From assembly GCA_005788585.1 (NCBI GenBank), contig SYBY01000196.1, positions 1 to 12,182 on the forward strand: a stretch of 12,182 nucleotides of DNA. The letters run 5' to 3'. The notes under the pieces were generated by a model. It was not told the origin of the DNA and made no database searches. It saw only the letters and a list, made by a program, of their open reading frames with translations. Position numbers and translations under genes: made by a program. Shown piece by piece: positions 1 to 6,495 of this stretch (the first letter of the stretch is position 1; each line of letters starts with the position of its first letter). The stretch comes from Actinomycetota bacterium. GTDB taxonomy: Bacteria > Actinomycetota > Thermoleophilia > Solirubrobacterales > Solirubrobacteraceae.

Positions 1-513
1 CGCGGCCCGACCGGCGTCGGGGAGGCCACGGCGGCTGATCCCGGCGCCGACCTCGAGGCGCTGCGCGAAGAGGTCGGCCGGGTCGGCGAGGCACTCGGCC
101 GGACGGTGAAGATCCTGGTCGGCAAGCCCGGCCTGGACGGCCACTCCACCGGCGCCGAGCAGATCGCCGTCCGCGCCCGCGACGTGGGCATGGACGTCGT
201 CTACGAGGGCATCCGCCTCACCCCGCAGCAGATCGCGCGCAGCGCGCTGGACGAGGGCGTGCACGTCATCGGCCTGTCGATCCTCTCGGGCTCGCACAAG
301 GAGCTCATCCCGACCGTCATCGACGAGCTGCGCGCCGCGGGCGTCGACGTCCCCGTCGTGGTCGGCGGGATCATCCCCGAGGCCGACGTCGCGCCGCTGA
401 AGGCCGCGGGTGTCGCCGGCGTCTACACGCCGAAGGACTTCGACATGAACCGGATCATGTCGGACATCGTGGCGCTGGTCGCCGAGAAGGGCGGGGTCCC
501 GACCCCCGCCTGA
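1..513 (+). CDS. Ethylmalonyl-CoA mutase/MeaA-type B12-dependent mutase, C-terminal part (5' end outside window)
   Basis: This is the cobalamin-binding end of a coenzyme B12-dependent acyl-CoA mutase, a cytoplasmic enzyme that rearranges the carbon skeleton of a CoA thioester. The frame is open from base 1, so the catalytic barrel lies upstream. About residues 8-35 of the fragment form a linker, and the B12 domain starts near residue 36. The DxHxxG signature is at residues 46-51, with His48 the expected lower axial cobalt ligand. It is followed by GLSILSGSH and VVVGGIIP loops and a TPKDFD stretch near the end. SILSGSH and TPKDFD, plus the upstream RGPTGVG, fit my memory of the MeaA/ethylmalonyl-CoA mutase branch better than methylmalonyl-CoA mutase, which usually has an SSLAAGH-like loop. 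A GTG at 106 could start a separate B12 subunit, but it has no ribosome site and the frame continues upstream. The chaperone gene meaB lies nearby. Substrate identity is an inference. Confidence 0.85.
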   Translation, partial: RGPTGVGEATAADPGADLEALREEVGRVGEALGRTVKILVGKPGLDGHSTGAEQIAVRARDVGMDVVYEGIRLTPQQIARSALDEGVHVIGLSILSGSHKELIPTVIDELRAAGVDVPVVVGGIIPEADVAPLKAAGVAGVYTPKDFDMNRIMSDIVALVAEKGGVPTPA

Positions 514-521
514 GGGCGGGG
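504..521. terminator. Short GC hairpin between convergent genes
   Basis: CCCCGCC (504-510) pairs with GGCGGGG (515-521) around a TGAG loop that contains the TGA stop of the mutase gene. It sits in the 10-bp gap between the mutase and the convergent gene at 524-1942, so it could act in both directions. There is no T-tract on either side, so a terminator role is only a guess; by chance alone such stems are not rare in DNA this rich in G and C. Confidence 0.35.
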
Positions 522-523
522 CG

Positions 524-1942
524 TCAGCGCAGCTTGACCTTGCGGGTGACGGTGCTCTTGCCGGCCGTCACCTTCAGCGTGCCGGTCTTGCCGCGTAGCC
601 GGCGCAGGCGCGGGCGCGCCTTCTTCGTGGCCTTCAGGCGGACCGTCAGCTTGCCCGCCTTCTTCGCGCGGCCTGACCCTCGAGCGACGACGACGGTCTT
701 CGGACCGGACTTCAGACCGAGGGCCGCGCGCGGGACGCTGAGCGTCGCGGTGATCGGGCCGGCGCCCGGGACCGTCACGGTCACGTTGAAACCGGCGCGC
801 AGCGCGCTGGTGGTGGGGCGCTGAATGACGTTGATCGTGACGTTGACGACCCTCGTGATCCCGCCCCCCGTGCCGGTTGAGCCGCCCGCAGCCGGGGCGG
901 TCCCGCCGCCCGTCCCGGCCGCGCTGCCGCCCGACAGTCCCGGCGCGCGGGCGGCCGCGATGGCCGCCGCGTCGGCCGGACCGATCGAGGGATGCCGCCC
1001 GGTCGGCGAGATCACGACGGCCGGTGCGCTGAGCTGACACGCATCGGCGCCCGTGAAGTTCGGGATGCCCGCCACCTTCAGGCCACCGTCATCGCTCCAC
1101 GCAAACCGGGTGCCGTCCTGCGACAGGCTGACCTCGCGCCCGCTGCCTGCGGCCTGCAGGCGGCAGCCCGCCGCGTACCCGGGCTCGGCCGCGAGGCCGC
1201 CCGGGAGAGGGGCCAGGTCGATGGTCCCGGTCGTCGTGGCGCCCGCGTCGGTCGCGATCTCCCACGCGATGGCGCTGGCGTTCGCGGCGACGTCCGCGCG
1301 CTGGAGCCTCGCCCCGCCGGGCAGGCCCAGCGTGAACCAGGTCGTGAAGTTCTCGGTGTAGGGCACGCCCGCCTCGGCGTTCTGGCGCTCGACCGTCGCG
1401 CCGTTCGTCGCGATGACGCGGTCGTTGACCAGCGTCGGCCACTTGCGCCCGGAGCGTGTGAGCTCCGTGTTGATGAGCGAGTTGTTGAAGGGCATCACGA
1501 CGTAGCCCTCGCTCAGCGTGGACGTCGGGAAGCCGTACGTCAGCGCGGAGTAGCCGAAGACCGCCGCCCTGCCGTCGGCGGTGAGGTCGACGCTGAGGGG
1601 CGACGCGAGCGATGACGCGGCCCACGCGGTCCGGTACGGGAGCGGGCCCTGGTGCGCGACCGAGCCGTCCGGCTCCCAGACGGTGAACTGCGAAAGCTGC
1701 GCGATCTTCCCCGGCTCGTTGCGCACGCCGATGATGCGCCCGCCGTCGGCCTGGGCCACGTCGAGCCACTGGCCCTCCCCGCCGCTGAGCCGCACCTTCG
1801 CAGCACCGTCGAGGGACGAGAGCCAGACCTCGCGGTCCTCGATGTAGGCCACCGACGCGGCCTGCGCCACGCCCGCGCTCAGCAGTGCCGCCGTCAGACC
1901 GGCGGCCACGGCCCGAAATCCCTGCCGGGTTCGTCGCTCCAT
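524..1942 (-). CDS. Secreted beta-propeller-like protein with basic C-terminal beta domain, function unknown
   Basis: A 472-residue exported protein that I cannot name. Residues 1-28 form a clear signal peptide: MERRTRQ, a hydrophobic Ala/Leu core, and an AQA cleavage site. Residues 29 to about 315 carry repeated short beta-strand units of the TolB/WD-like kind, such as VAYIEDREVWL, RIIGVRNE and RFAWSDDGGLKV. Two cysteines (260 and 302) could form a disulfide. About residues 335-365 are a Gly/Ala/Ser/Thr linker. The last 100 or so residues look like an Ig-like beta domain, ending in a tail very rich in Lys and Arg (about 410-472). Such tails are common on exported proteins of Solirubrobacterales-like actinobacteria, which is knowledge from memory. 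A role in cell-wall or surface binding is possible but not shown. It is convergent with the mutase gene and divergent from meaB. The ATG at 1942 is the only start that keeps the signal peptide. Confidence 0.8.
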   Translation of the reverse strand: MERRTRQGFRAVAAGLTAALLSAGVAQAASVAYIEDREVWLSSLDGAAKVRLSGGEGQWLDVAQADGGRIIGVRNEPGKIAQLSQFTVWEPDGSVAHQGPLPYRTAWAASSLASPLSVDLTADGRAAVFGYSALTYGFPTSTLSEGYVVMPFNNSLINTELTRSGRKWPTLVNDRVIATNGATVERQNAEAGVPYTENFTTWFTLGLPGGARLQRADVAANASAIAWEIATDAGATTTGTIDLAPLPGGLAAEPGYAAGCRLQAAGSGREVSLSQDGTRFAWSDDGGLKVAGIPNFTGADACQLSAPAVVISPTGRHPSIGPADAAAIAAARAPGLSGGSAAGTGGGTAPAAGGSTGTGGGITRVVNVTINVIQRPTTSALRAGFNVTVTVPGAGPITATLSVPRAALGLKSGPKTVVVARGSGRAKKAGKLTVRLKATKKARPRLRRLRGKTGTLKVTAGKSTVTRKVKLR

Positions 1943-2035
1943 GTCGACCAGTATTTCAGTCCGTCGCCGCTACCGCGACCCCGTGTCGCCTGGCCGGGTG
2001 TCGCACCTGCAGAGGACCCGGGTAGCGTTCCCGGG
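1943..2035. promoter_or_regulatory. Divergent promoter region, leaderless-type signals for meaB and the secreted protein
   Basis: On the plus strand TAGCGT (2023-2028) lies exactly 7 nt before the GTG of meaB, the spacing expected if transcription starts on the G of the start codon. The same hexamer plus one T is bracketed by two CCCGGG blocks (2017-2022 and 2030-2035). On the minus strand AATACT (1955-1950) lies 7 nt before the ATG at 1942. No convincing -35 element or Shine-Dalgarno sequence is seen for either gene. GGTAGCG occurs once on each strand (2021-2027 plus, 1974-1968 minus), each pointing towards its own gene. Confidence 0.5.
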
Positions 2036-3013
2036 GTGTCCGCCACCGCCCCACCGTCCGCCGGCCGCGGCGCCGAACTCGGCGCCCGCCTGCGCGACCG
2101 CGATCTCAGCGCCGCGCCGGCCACGCTGAACCTCGTCGAGTCCCGCACCCCGGCAGATCGCGAGCAGACCGCTGCGCTGCTGCGTGAGCTCTCCCCCGCG
2201 AAGCTCGGCGGTGAGGCGCAGGGCCATGTCATCGGCATCACGGGTCCGCCGGGTGCCGGGAAGTCGACCCTGCTGTCCGCCCTCGTCCGCGAGTGGCGCG
2301 CCCGCGGGAAGTCCGTGGCCGTCCTCGCGGTCGATCCATCGTCGAAGCGCTCTGGCGGCTCGCTGCTCGGCGACCGCGCGCGCATCGACTTCGACCCGAG
2401 CGACCGTCAGCTGTTCATCCGGTCCACCGCCGCGGGGGAGCGCCTCGGCGGCCTCGCCCCCGCGACCCGCGCCGCGGCGCAGGCGCTGGCCCCCGCGTTC
2501 GACATCGTCGTGATCGAGACGGTGGGCGTCGGTCAGTCGGAGACCGACGTCGCCGACGTGGCCGACACGGTCGCGGTCATCGTGCAGCCCGGATCAGGCG
2601 ATGCGCTGCAGTTCCTCAAGAGCGGGATCATGGAGACGCCCGACGTCCTCGTGGTGACGAAGGCCGACCTGGGGAAGATCGCGATCAGCGCACGGCGTGA
2701 CCTCTCCGCCGCGCTGCGCTCACTCGGGGCCCGCGACACGAAGGTCGTCATGGTGAGCTCCGTCCCGCCCCCGAGCGGCGTCGACGACCTCGCCGACGCC
2801 TTCGAGGAACACCGCGCCGCGCTCGACCTGCCCGCACGCAGGCTCGCCGCCCGGCGGGCCGCGGCGCTGGCGGACTTCGCCGTCGAGCACGGCGAGCGCG
2901 GGGTGCGCGGTCTCGGGGGACGTCGTGCGGCGGTCAAGCTCCTCGCCGAGCAGGACCCCGCCCTGGAGGTCCCCGCGCTCGTGGCGGTCCTCGAGGCTAA
3001 GGTGGCGGCATGA
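2036..3013 (+). CDS. meaB: MeaB/ArgK-family G3E GTPase, chaperone of B12-dependent mutase
   Basis: A 325-residue cytoplasmic P-loop GTPase that guards and reloads adenosylcobalamin-dependent acyl-CoA mutases. Walker A is GPPGAGKST at residues 70-78. It is followed by AVDPSSKRSGGSLLGDR, the family signature ETVGVGQSETDVADVAD, and a TKAD base-recognition motif where most members have NKAD. The C-terminal third is helical and is the part used for dimerisation in known family members. The length is normal for MeaB. I chose the GTG at 2036 because it opens the usual N-terminal helix region (LGARLRDRDLSAAPATLNLVE) and has a -10 motif 7 nt before it. The frame is open further upstream, but that stretch is low-complexity and runs through the divergent spacer into the reverse-strand gene. 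The mutase gene it should serve ends at 513 on the same strand, with one opposite-strand gene between. The next gene overlaps its stop. Confidence 0.92.
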   Translation: MSATAPPSAGRGAELGARLRDRDLSAAPATLNLVESRTPADREQTAALLRELSPAKLGGEAQGHVIGITGPPGAGKSTLLSALVREWRARGKSVAVLAVDPSSKRSGGSLLGDRARIDFDPSDRQLFIRSTAAGERLGGLAPATRAAAQALAPAFDIVVIETVGVGQSETDVADVADTVAVIVQPGSGDALQFLKSGIMETPDVLVVTKADLGKIAISARRDLSAALRSLGARDTKVVMVSSVPPPSGVDDLADAFEEHRAALDLPARRLAARRAAALADFAVEHGERGVRGLGGRRAAVKLLAEQDPALEVPALVAVLEAKVAA

Positions 3014-3186
3014 ACGTCCCCGCTCCCCCGTCCGGCTGGCCCGCGCAGCTCGCACTCGTGCTCGGCGCGTTCGCCGCCGGAACCCTGGTCGCGCTGCTGT
3101 TCGGCGCCGCCAATCTCGGGATCGCGTTCAGCGTCGGCCAGCTCGCATTCGTGGCCGTGCTGGTCTGGGTCCTGCTGCGCGGCTGA
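3010..3186 (+). CDS. Small two-helix membrane protein, 58 residues
   Basis: The start codon overlaps the stop of meaB as ATGA, so translation is probably coupled. The protein is MNVPAPPSGW, then a hydrophobic segment at about residues 13-32 (LALVLGAFAAGTLVALLFG), a short turn with Asn and Gly (about 33-38), and a second hydrophobic segment at about 41-56, ending VLLRG. This predicts a helical hairpin in the inner membrane. No catalytic motif is visible and I do not recognise a family. The coupling to meaB and the coherent hydrophobic pattern support a real gene despite its length. It could be a small membrane partner of the neighbouring metabolism, or simply a passenger; the sequence does not tell. 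Confidence 0.7.
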   Translation: MNVPAPPSGWPAQLALVLGAFAAGTLVALLFGAANLGIAFSVGQLAFVAVLVWVLLRG

Positions 3187-3233
3187 CCGCCCGGGCGCTC
3201 GCCGCGAGCGCAGATCCGCTATCACGGGAGGGC

Positions 3234-5237
3234 ATGCCGGCCACCCGTCAGCTCCTCGCCGAGGGCGTCGCCCTTCCCGTGCTCGCACGCGCGGTGCGCG
3301 GCGATCATCGGCCGTTCGTGCTCACCGGCCGCTGGGCGGATGGCGTCGCGATCGCCGGATCGGCCCCCATACGCGAACTCGGCGACGACGAGGACCCGTT
3401 CGCGGCGCTCGAGGAGCTGCCGGCCCCGGACGGCGACGTCGTCTTCGGCGGCGGCTGGGTGGGCCTGCTGGGCTTCGCGCTCGGGGAGCGGGTCGAGGAT
3501 CTCCCCCCGTCGCCTCCGGTCCGCGGAGCGACATCGCCGGCGCACCGGCTCGCCTCGTACGACCACGCGCTCGTCCTCGACGCCGAGGGCCGCTGCTGGC
3601 TCGAGTCCCTCGGCGTGCCGGGACGGGACGACGCGGTCGCAGCACGGGCCGATGTCCTCCGCGCGCGACTGGCCTCCCCGCCCACACCGGACTCGTGGAC
3701 CGCCGGCCCGATGCACCCCCTCCCCCCGGGAGGCGCCGGCCACGAGGAGGCCGTCGAGGCGGTCATCGAGCGCATCCGCGCCGGCGAGATCTTCCAGGCC
3801 AACCTCTGCCTGCGGCTCGCCGGGCGGTTCGACGGCTCGCCCCTCGATGCCTGGCTGGCGCTGATGGACGCCGCGCCCGCCGCCTACGGCGCGTACCTCG
3901 AGTGGGACGGCGGCGCGGTGCTCAGCGCGTCGCCCGAGCTGTTCCTGCGCAGGCGCGGACGCCGGGTCGAGACGCTGCCGATGAAGGGGACCCGTCCGCG
4001 CGGCGACCGCGACGACGACCCGGCCGCCGCCGAGCTGGCGGTCGCCACCAAGGACGCGGCCGAGAACGTGATGATCGTCGACCTCATGCGCAACGACCTC
4101 GGCCGGGTCTGCGCGTACGGGAGCATCGAAGTCGACCCCCCGCGTGTCGAGCCGCATCCCGGCGTCTGGCAGCTCGTGCGCCGCGTCGCCGGCACGCTGC
4201 GCGACGACGTGGGTGACGCCGACCTCGTCCGTGCCTGCTTCCCGCCGGGGTCCGTCGTCGGCGCCCCGAAGGTGCAGGCGCTGAAGGTCATCGCCGCCGA
4301 GGAGACGACGGCCCGGGGCGCGCACTGCGGCGCCATCGGCTTCGCGAGCCCCCACGCGGGCCTGGAGCTCAGCGTCGCCATCCGGACGCTCGAGGTCGAG
4401 GGCGACGCGATCGCGCTGGGCGTCGGCGGCGGCATCGTGGCCGACTCGGTCCCCGCGGACGAGTACCGCGAGTGCCTGGTGAAGGCCGCGCCCATCCTCG
4501 CCGGTCTCGGGCTGGCACCCGTCGCCACCGGCGCGGCGCGCCGGCGCGCCTCTCCCCCGCCGCTCCTGACCACGACCACCGCCCGACCCGATCCCGCCGA
4601 GGGCATCTTCGAGACCGTCCGGGTCCAGGCCCGCGCGCCCGTCGCCCTCGACGCGCACACCGCGCGGCTGCGCCGCAGCGCCCTGGCCCTCCGCGGGACC
4701 GCGCCCGACCTGCACGTCGCGCGCCAGGAGGCCCGGACGCTCGCGCTCGAGGGCGCCGCGGCCGTCCGGATCATCGCCGTGCCCGACGAACGGGGCGGCT
4801 GGACCGTGACCGTCATGGCGCGGCCCGCCCCCGCGCCGCTGACCGCGCCCGTGAACCTGGTGCCCGTGCTGCTGCCCGGCGGCCTGGGCGAGCACAAGTG
4901 GGCGGACCGCTCCATCCTGCGCGGACCGTCCGCGGATGCGTCGTGGCTGCTCTGCGACCGCGGCGGCGAAGTGCTCGAAGCGGCATGGGCCAACGTCTGG
5001 GTGCGCGAGGGCAACGTCCTGGTCACCCCGCCCGCAGACGGCCGGCTGCTGCCCGGCGTGCAACGCGGCGCCATACTGGCCGATCCGGGCACTGCCGGCG
5101 CACGCGCAGCCGCCGAGGAGCGGATCGACCTCGACCGCCTGCGCGCCGCCGACGCCGTCCTCCTGAGCTCGGCGCTGAGGATCGTCCCCGCGACGCTCGC
5201 GGACGCGATCCATGGCACCTTCGCCGCCCGCCACTAA
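3234..5237 (+). CDS. pabBC: Fused aminodeoxychorismate synthase component I (PabB) and aminodeoxychorismate lyase (PabC)
   Basis: A 667-residue fusion covering two consecutive steps of p-aminobenzoate, and so folate, synthesis: chorismate to 4-amino-4-deoxychorismate, then to p-aminobenzoate plus pyruvate. Residues 1 to about 425 are the chorismate-binding domain, with AGEIFQANL, SPELF, PMKGTRPRG, ENVMIVDLMRNDLGR (from residue 277) and PGSVVGAPK (338-346). Lys251 in PMKGT is the residue that separates PabB from anthranilate synthase TrpE, which has Ala there. After a Pro/Thr-rich linker, about residues 453-667 are a class IV PLP enzyme, starting GIFETVRVQ, with Lys555 in HKWADRS as the likely PLP lysine and an EAAWANVWV motif. 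No PabA glutaminase is in the window, so ammonia must come from elsewhere or from a trans-acting PabA. The ATG at 3234 has GGGAGG only 2 nt before it, and TATCAC 8 nt before it could serve as a -10. It lies 47 bp after the small membrane gene, probably in the same operon. Confidence 0.9.
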   Translation: MPATRQLLAEGVALPVLARAVRGDHRPFVLTGRWADGVAIAGSAPIRELGDDEDPFAALEELPAPDGDVVFGGGWVGLLGFALGERVEDLPPSPPVRGATSPAHRLASYDHALVLDAEGRCWLESLGVPGRDDAVAARADVLRARLASPPTPDSWTAGPMHPLPPGGAGHEEAVEAVIERIRAGEIFQANLCLRLAGRFDGSPLDAWLALMDAAPAAYGAYLEWDGGAVLSASPELFLRRRGRRVETLPMKGTRPRGDRDDDPAAAELAVATKDAAENVMIVDLMRNDLGRVCAYGSIEVDPPRVEPHPGVWQLVRRVAGTLRDDVGDADLVRACFPPGSVVGAPKVQALKVIAAEETTARGAHCGAIGFASPHAGLELSVAIRTLEVEGDAIALGVGGGIVADSVPADEYRECLVKAAPILAGLGLAPVATGAARRRASPPPLLTTTTARPDPAEGIFETVRVQARAPVALDAHTARLRRSALALRGTAPDLHVARQEARTLALEGAAAVRIIAVPDERGGWTVTVMARPAPAPLTAPVNLVPVLLPGGLGEHKWADRSILRGPSADASWLLCDRGGEVLEAAWANVWVREGNVLVTPPADGRLLPGVQRGAILADPGTAGARAAAEERIDLDRLRAADAVLLSSALRIVPATLADAIHGTFAARH

Positions 5238-5240
5238 CAT
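5235..5240 (+). promoter_or_regulatory. Leaderless-type -10 motif TAACAT built on the pabBC stop codon
   Basis: TAACAT fits TAnnnT and ends 7 nt before the ATG at 5248. Its first three bases are the TAA stop of pabBC. The same motif and distance occur before meaB. No Shine-Dalgarno sequence is present. No good -35 element is seen at 16-18 nt upstream, so this remains a pattern match. Confidence 0.45.
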
Positions 5241-5247
5241 GCCTCCG

Positions 5248-5811
5248 ATGGAGGGTTCCGAGGTTCGCGCCTGGCTGCGCTGCTACCGCTGCTGGTCCAC
5301 TGACCTCGAAGTGCAGGTGCACTACGAGGGCATCCACCGGATCGATCCGGACACCGGCGAGCGCGCCGATGTCGTCGACGAGTTGCAGGAAGCCGTCGTC
5401 CAGTGTCTGCAGTGCATGCACGACCAGCCGCACCTCGCGTTCCACAACGGGCGGGTCGAGCCGATCGAGGACCGCTGGGAGCGGATGATCGCGGGGACCC
5501 CATGGGTCGCCTCGTGCACCGTCACCGTGCACGCCGACGACGTCGAGACCTGCTCGGGCCCCGAGGCCGGCGACGCGCTCTCCTACGCCGCCTTCGGCGA
5601 TCACGGCACCCGCGAGTTCTTCACGCACGTGCGCTTCCACAAGCACGACGACGACAACACGATCACGGTGCACCTGCTCGTCGAGCTCTACGCGCGCTCG
5701 GCGGAGGAGGCGACCGAGGTCCTCGAGGACGCCGCGCGGGGCACACTCGCGTTGATGTCGCTCGCCGAGGAGTCGCGCCCGCCGGCCGCGGCGGGCGGCG
5801 ACCACCGCTAG
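5248..5811 (+). CDS. Uncharacterised protein with two CxxC motifs (probable zinc ribbon) and an alpha/beta domain
   Basis: A 187-residue cytoplasmic protein I do not recognise. The N-terminal part has CYRC (Cys12, Cys15) and CLQC (Cys53, Cys56), separated by 37 residues; this is the layout of a four-cysteine zinc ribbon. The remainder, about residues 70-170, alternates beta-like segments ([35 protein letters not shown]) with an acidic helix containing [13 protein letters not shown]. His-rich and Asp-rich stretches (FHKHDDDN) could bind metal too, but nothing proves it. There is no signal peptide or membrane helix. An in-frame ATG at 5239 would add three residues; I prefer 5248 because of the -10 motif 7 nt before it. 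It follows pabBC by 10 bp, and its TAG stop overlaps the TAG of convergent clpP in the palindrome CTAG. Nucleic-acid or protein binding through the ribbon is a guess. Confidence 0.75.
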   Translation: MEGSEVRAWLRCYRCWSTDLEVQVHYEGIHRIDPDTGERADVVDELQEAVVQCLQCMHDQPHLAFHNGRVEPIEDRWERMIAGTPWVASCTVTVHADDVETCSGPEAGDALSYAAFGDHGTREFFTHVRFHKHDDDNTITVHLLVELYARSAEEATEVLEDAARGTLALMSLAEESRPPAAAGGDHR

Positions 5812-6404
5812 GCCGCGACCGCCGCGCGGTCCTCGATCACCCGGTCGATCAGTCCGTAGTCGCGCGCCTGCTCAGGGGTGAAGAAGCGGTCGCGCTCCAT
5901 GTCGTCGTGGACCTGCTCGACGGTCTGCCCCGTGTGCTGGGCGTACAGCTCGTCGAGCCGGCGGCGAAGTGCGAGGACCTCGTTGGCGTGGATCTCGATA
6001 TCCGACGACTGGCCCTGGAAGCCTCCCAGCGGCTGGTGGATCAGGATCCGGCTGTTGGGCAGCGACATGCGCTTGCCTGGCGCCCCGCCCATCAGCACGA
6101 GCGAGCCCGCCGACATCGCGATCCCGCAGCAGATGGTCTGCACGTCGGGCTTGATGACCTGCATCGTGTCGTAGATCGCCAGGCCCGCGTACACGCCTCC
6201 GCCCGGCGAGTTGACGTACAGGGAGATGTCCTTCTCCGGGTCGTCGGCCTCCAGGTGCAGCAGCTGCGCGACGATGAGATTGGCGACCTCGTCGTCGATC
6301 TGCGTCCCCAGGAAGATGACGCGCTCGTTGAGCAGGCGCGAGTCGATGTCGAACGAGCGCTCCCCGCGCCCGTCGCTCTGGATCACCATCGGCACCAGCG
6401 GCAT
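5808..6404 (-). CDS. clpP: ATP-dependent Clp protease proteolytic subunit
   Basis: A 198-residue serine peptidase that forms the barrel of the Clp protease and degrades proteins delivered by ClpX or ClpC ATPases. The catalytic triad can be placed as Ser98 (GIAMSAGS), His123 (ILIHQPLGG) and Asp172 (MERDRFF), matching the spacing of E. coli mature ClpP. The NSPGGG oxyanion loop is at 65-70. The segment around the nucleophile reads GIAMSAGS rather than the common GQAASMGA, and the N-terminal DIDSRLL has Asp where DIYSRLL is usual. Actinobacteria normally carry several clpP genes, so this may be a paralogue rather than the housekeeping subunit. No clpX or second clpP adjoins it. The ATG at 6404 has only a weak AAAGGG about 11 nt upstream; Met6 is an alternative start. 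A probable ArsR operator ends at 6423, 19 bp before the start codon, so it may share control with the divergent SRPBCC/ArsR pair. Confidence 0.92.
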   Translation of the reverse strand: MPLVPMVIQSDGRGERSFDIDSRLLNERVIFLGTQIDDEVANLIVAQLLHLEADDPEKDISLYVNSPGGGVYAGLAIYDTMQVIKPDVQTICCGIAMSAGSLVLMGGAPGKRMSLPNSRILIHQPLGGFQGQSSDIEIHANEVLALRRRLDELYAQHTGQTVEQVHDDMERDRFFTPEQARDYGLIDRVIEDRAAVAA

Positions 6405-6422
6405 GGCCCCACCACCCTTTCC

Positions 6423-6438
6423 GCAACCTACCGGTTGC
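6423..6438. promoter_or_regulatory. Inverted-repeat operator 1, GCAACC-N4-GGTTGC, near clpP
   Basis: A perfect 6-bp inverted repeat around TACC. It is the same motif as the element at 6466-6483. It overlaps the candidate -35 (TTGCAT, 6435-6440) of the SRPBCC gene and contains a minus-strand TAGGTT that could be a -10 for clpP. The best candidate binder is the ArsR-family protein encoded 0.5 kb downstream. Confidence 0.65.
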
Positions 6439-6462
6439 ATGTTGTGGACGAGACGGTAGCAT
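6435..6462 (+). promoter_or_regulatory. Candidate promoter for the SRPBCC-arsR operon
   Basis: TTGCAT (6435-6440), a 16-nt spacer and TAGCAT (6457-6462) make a plausible sigma-70-type promoter with transcription starting near 6469. Operator 1 overlaps the -35 and operator 2 covers the expected start site, the arrangement expected for repression. The gene at 6496 then has a good ribosome site, GAGGAA (6485-6490), 5 nt before its ATG. Confidence 0.5.
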
Positions 6463-6465
6463 GAG

Positions 6466-6483
6466 CGCAACCCAACGGTTGCG
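6466..6483. promoter_or_regulatory. Inverted-repeat operator 2, CGCAACC-N4-GGTTGCG, near the SRPBCC gene
   Basis: A perfect 7-bp inverted repeat around CAAC, sharing the GCAACC-N4-GGTTGC core with the element at 6423-6438. The two centres are 44 bp apart, about four helical turns, placing both on nearly the same DNA face. It ends 13 bp before the SRPBCC start codon. Confidence 0.65.
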
Positions 6484-6495
6484 AGAGGAAGACCG

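Noticed and set aside
106..513. A stand-alone small B12-binding mutase subunit starting at GTG 106
   Set aside because: The frame continues to base 1 with a linker (RGPTGVG) matching the fused MeaA-type mutase, and there is no ribosome site.
1652..2035. N-terminal extension of meaB by 128 codons
   Set aside because: The extra sequence is not MeaB-like and lies across the divergent gene's 5' end and the promoter spacer.
3222..5240. A 672-codon open frame on the minus strand opposite pabBC
   Set aside because: Its translation has no recognisable domain and is biased to Gly, Arg and Asp, while pabBC has full catalytic motifs.
6405..6495. Reading the two GCAACC/GGTTGC repeats as transcription terminators
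   Set aside because: They lie between divergent start codons, not after stops, and duplicate sites over promoters fit operators better.
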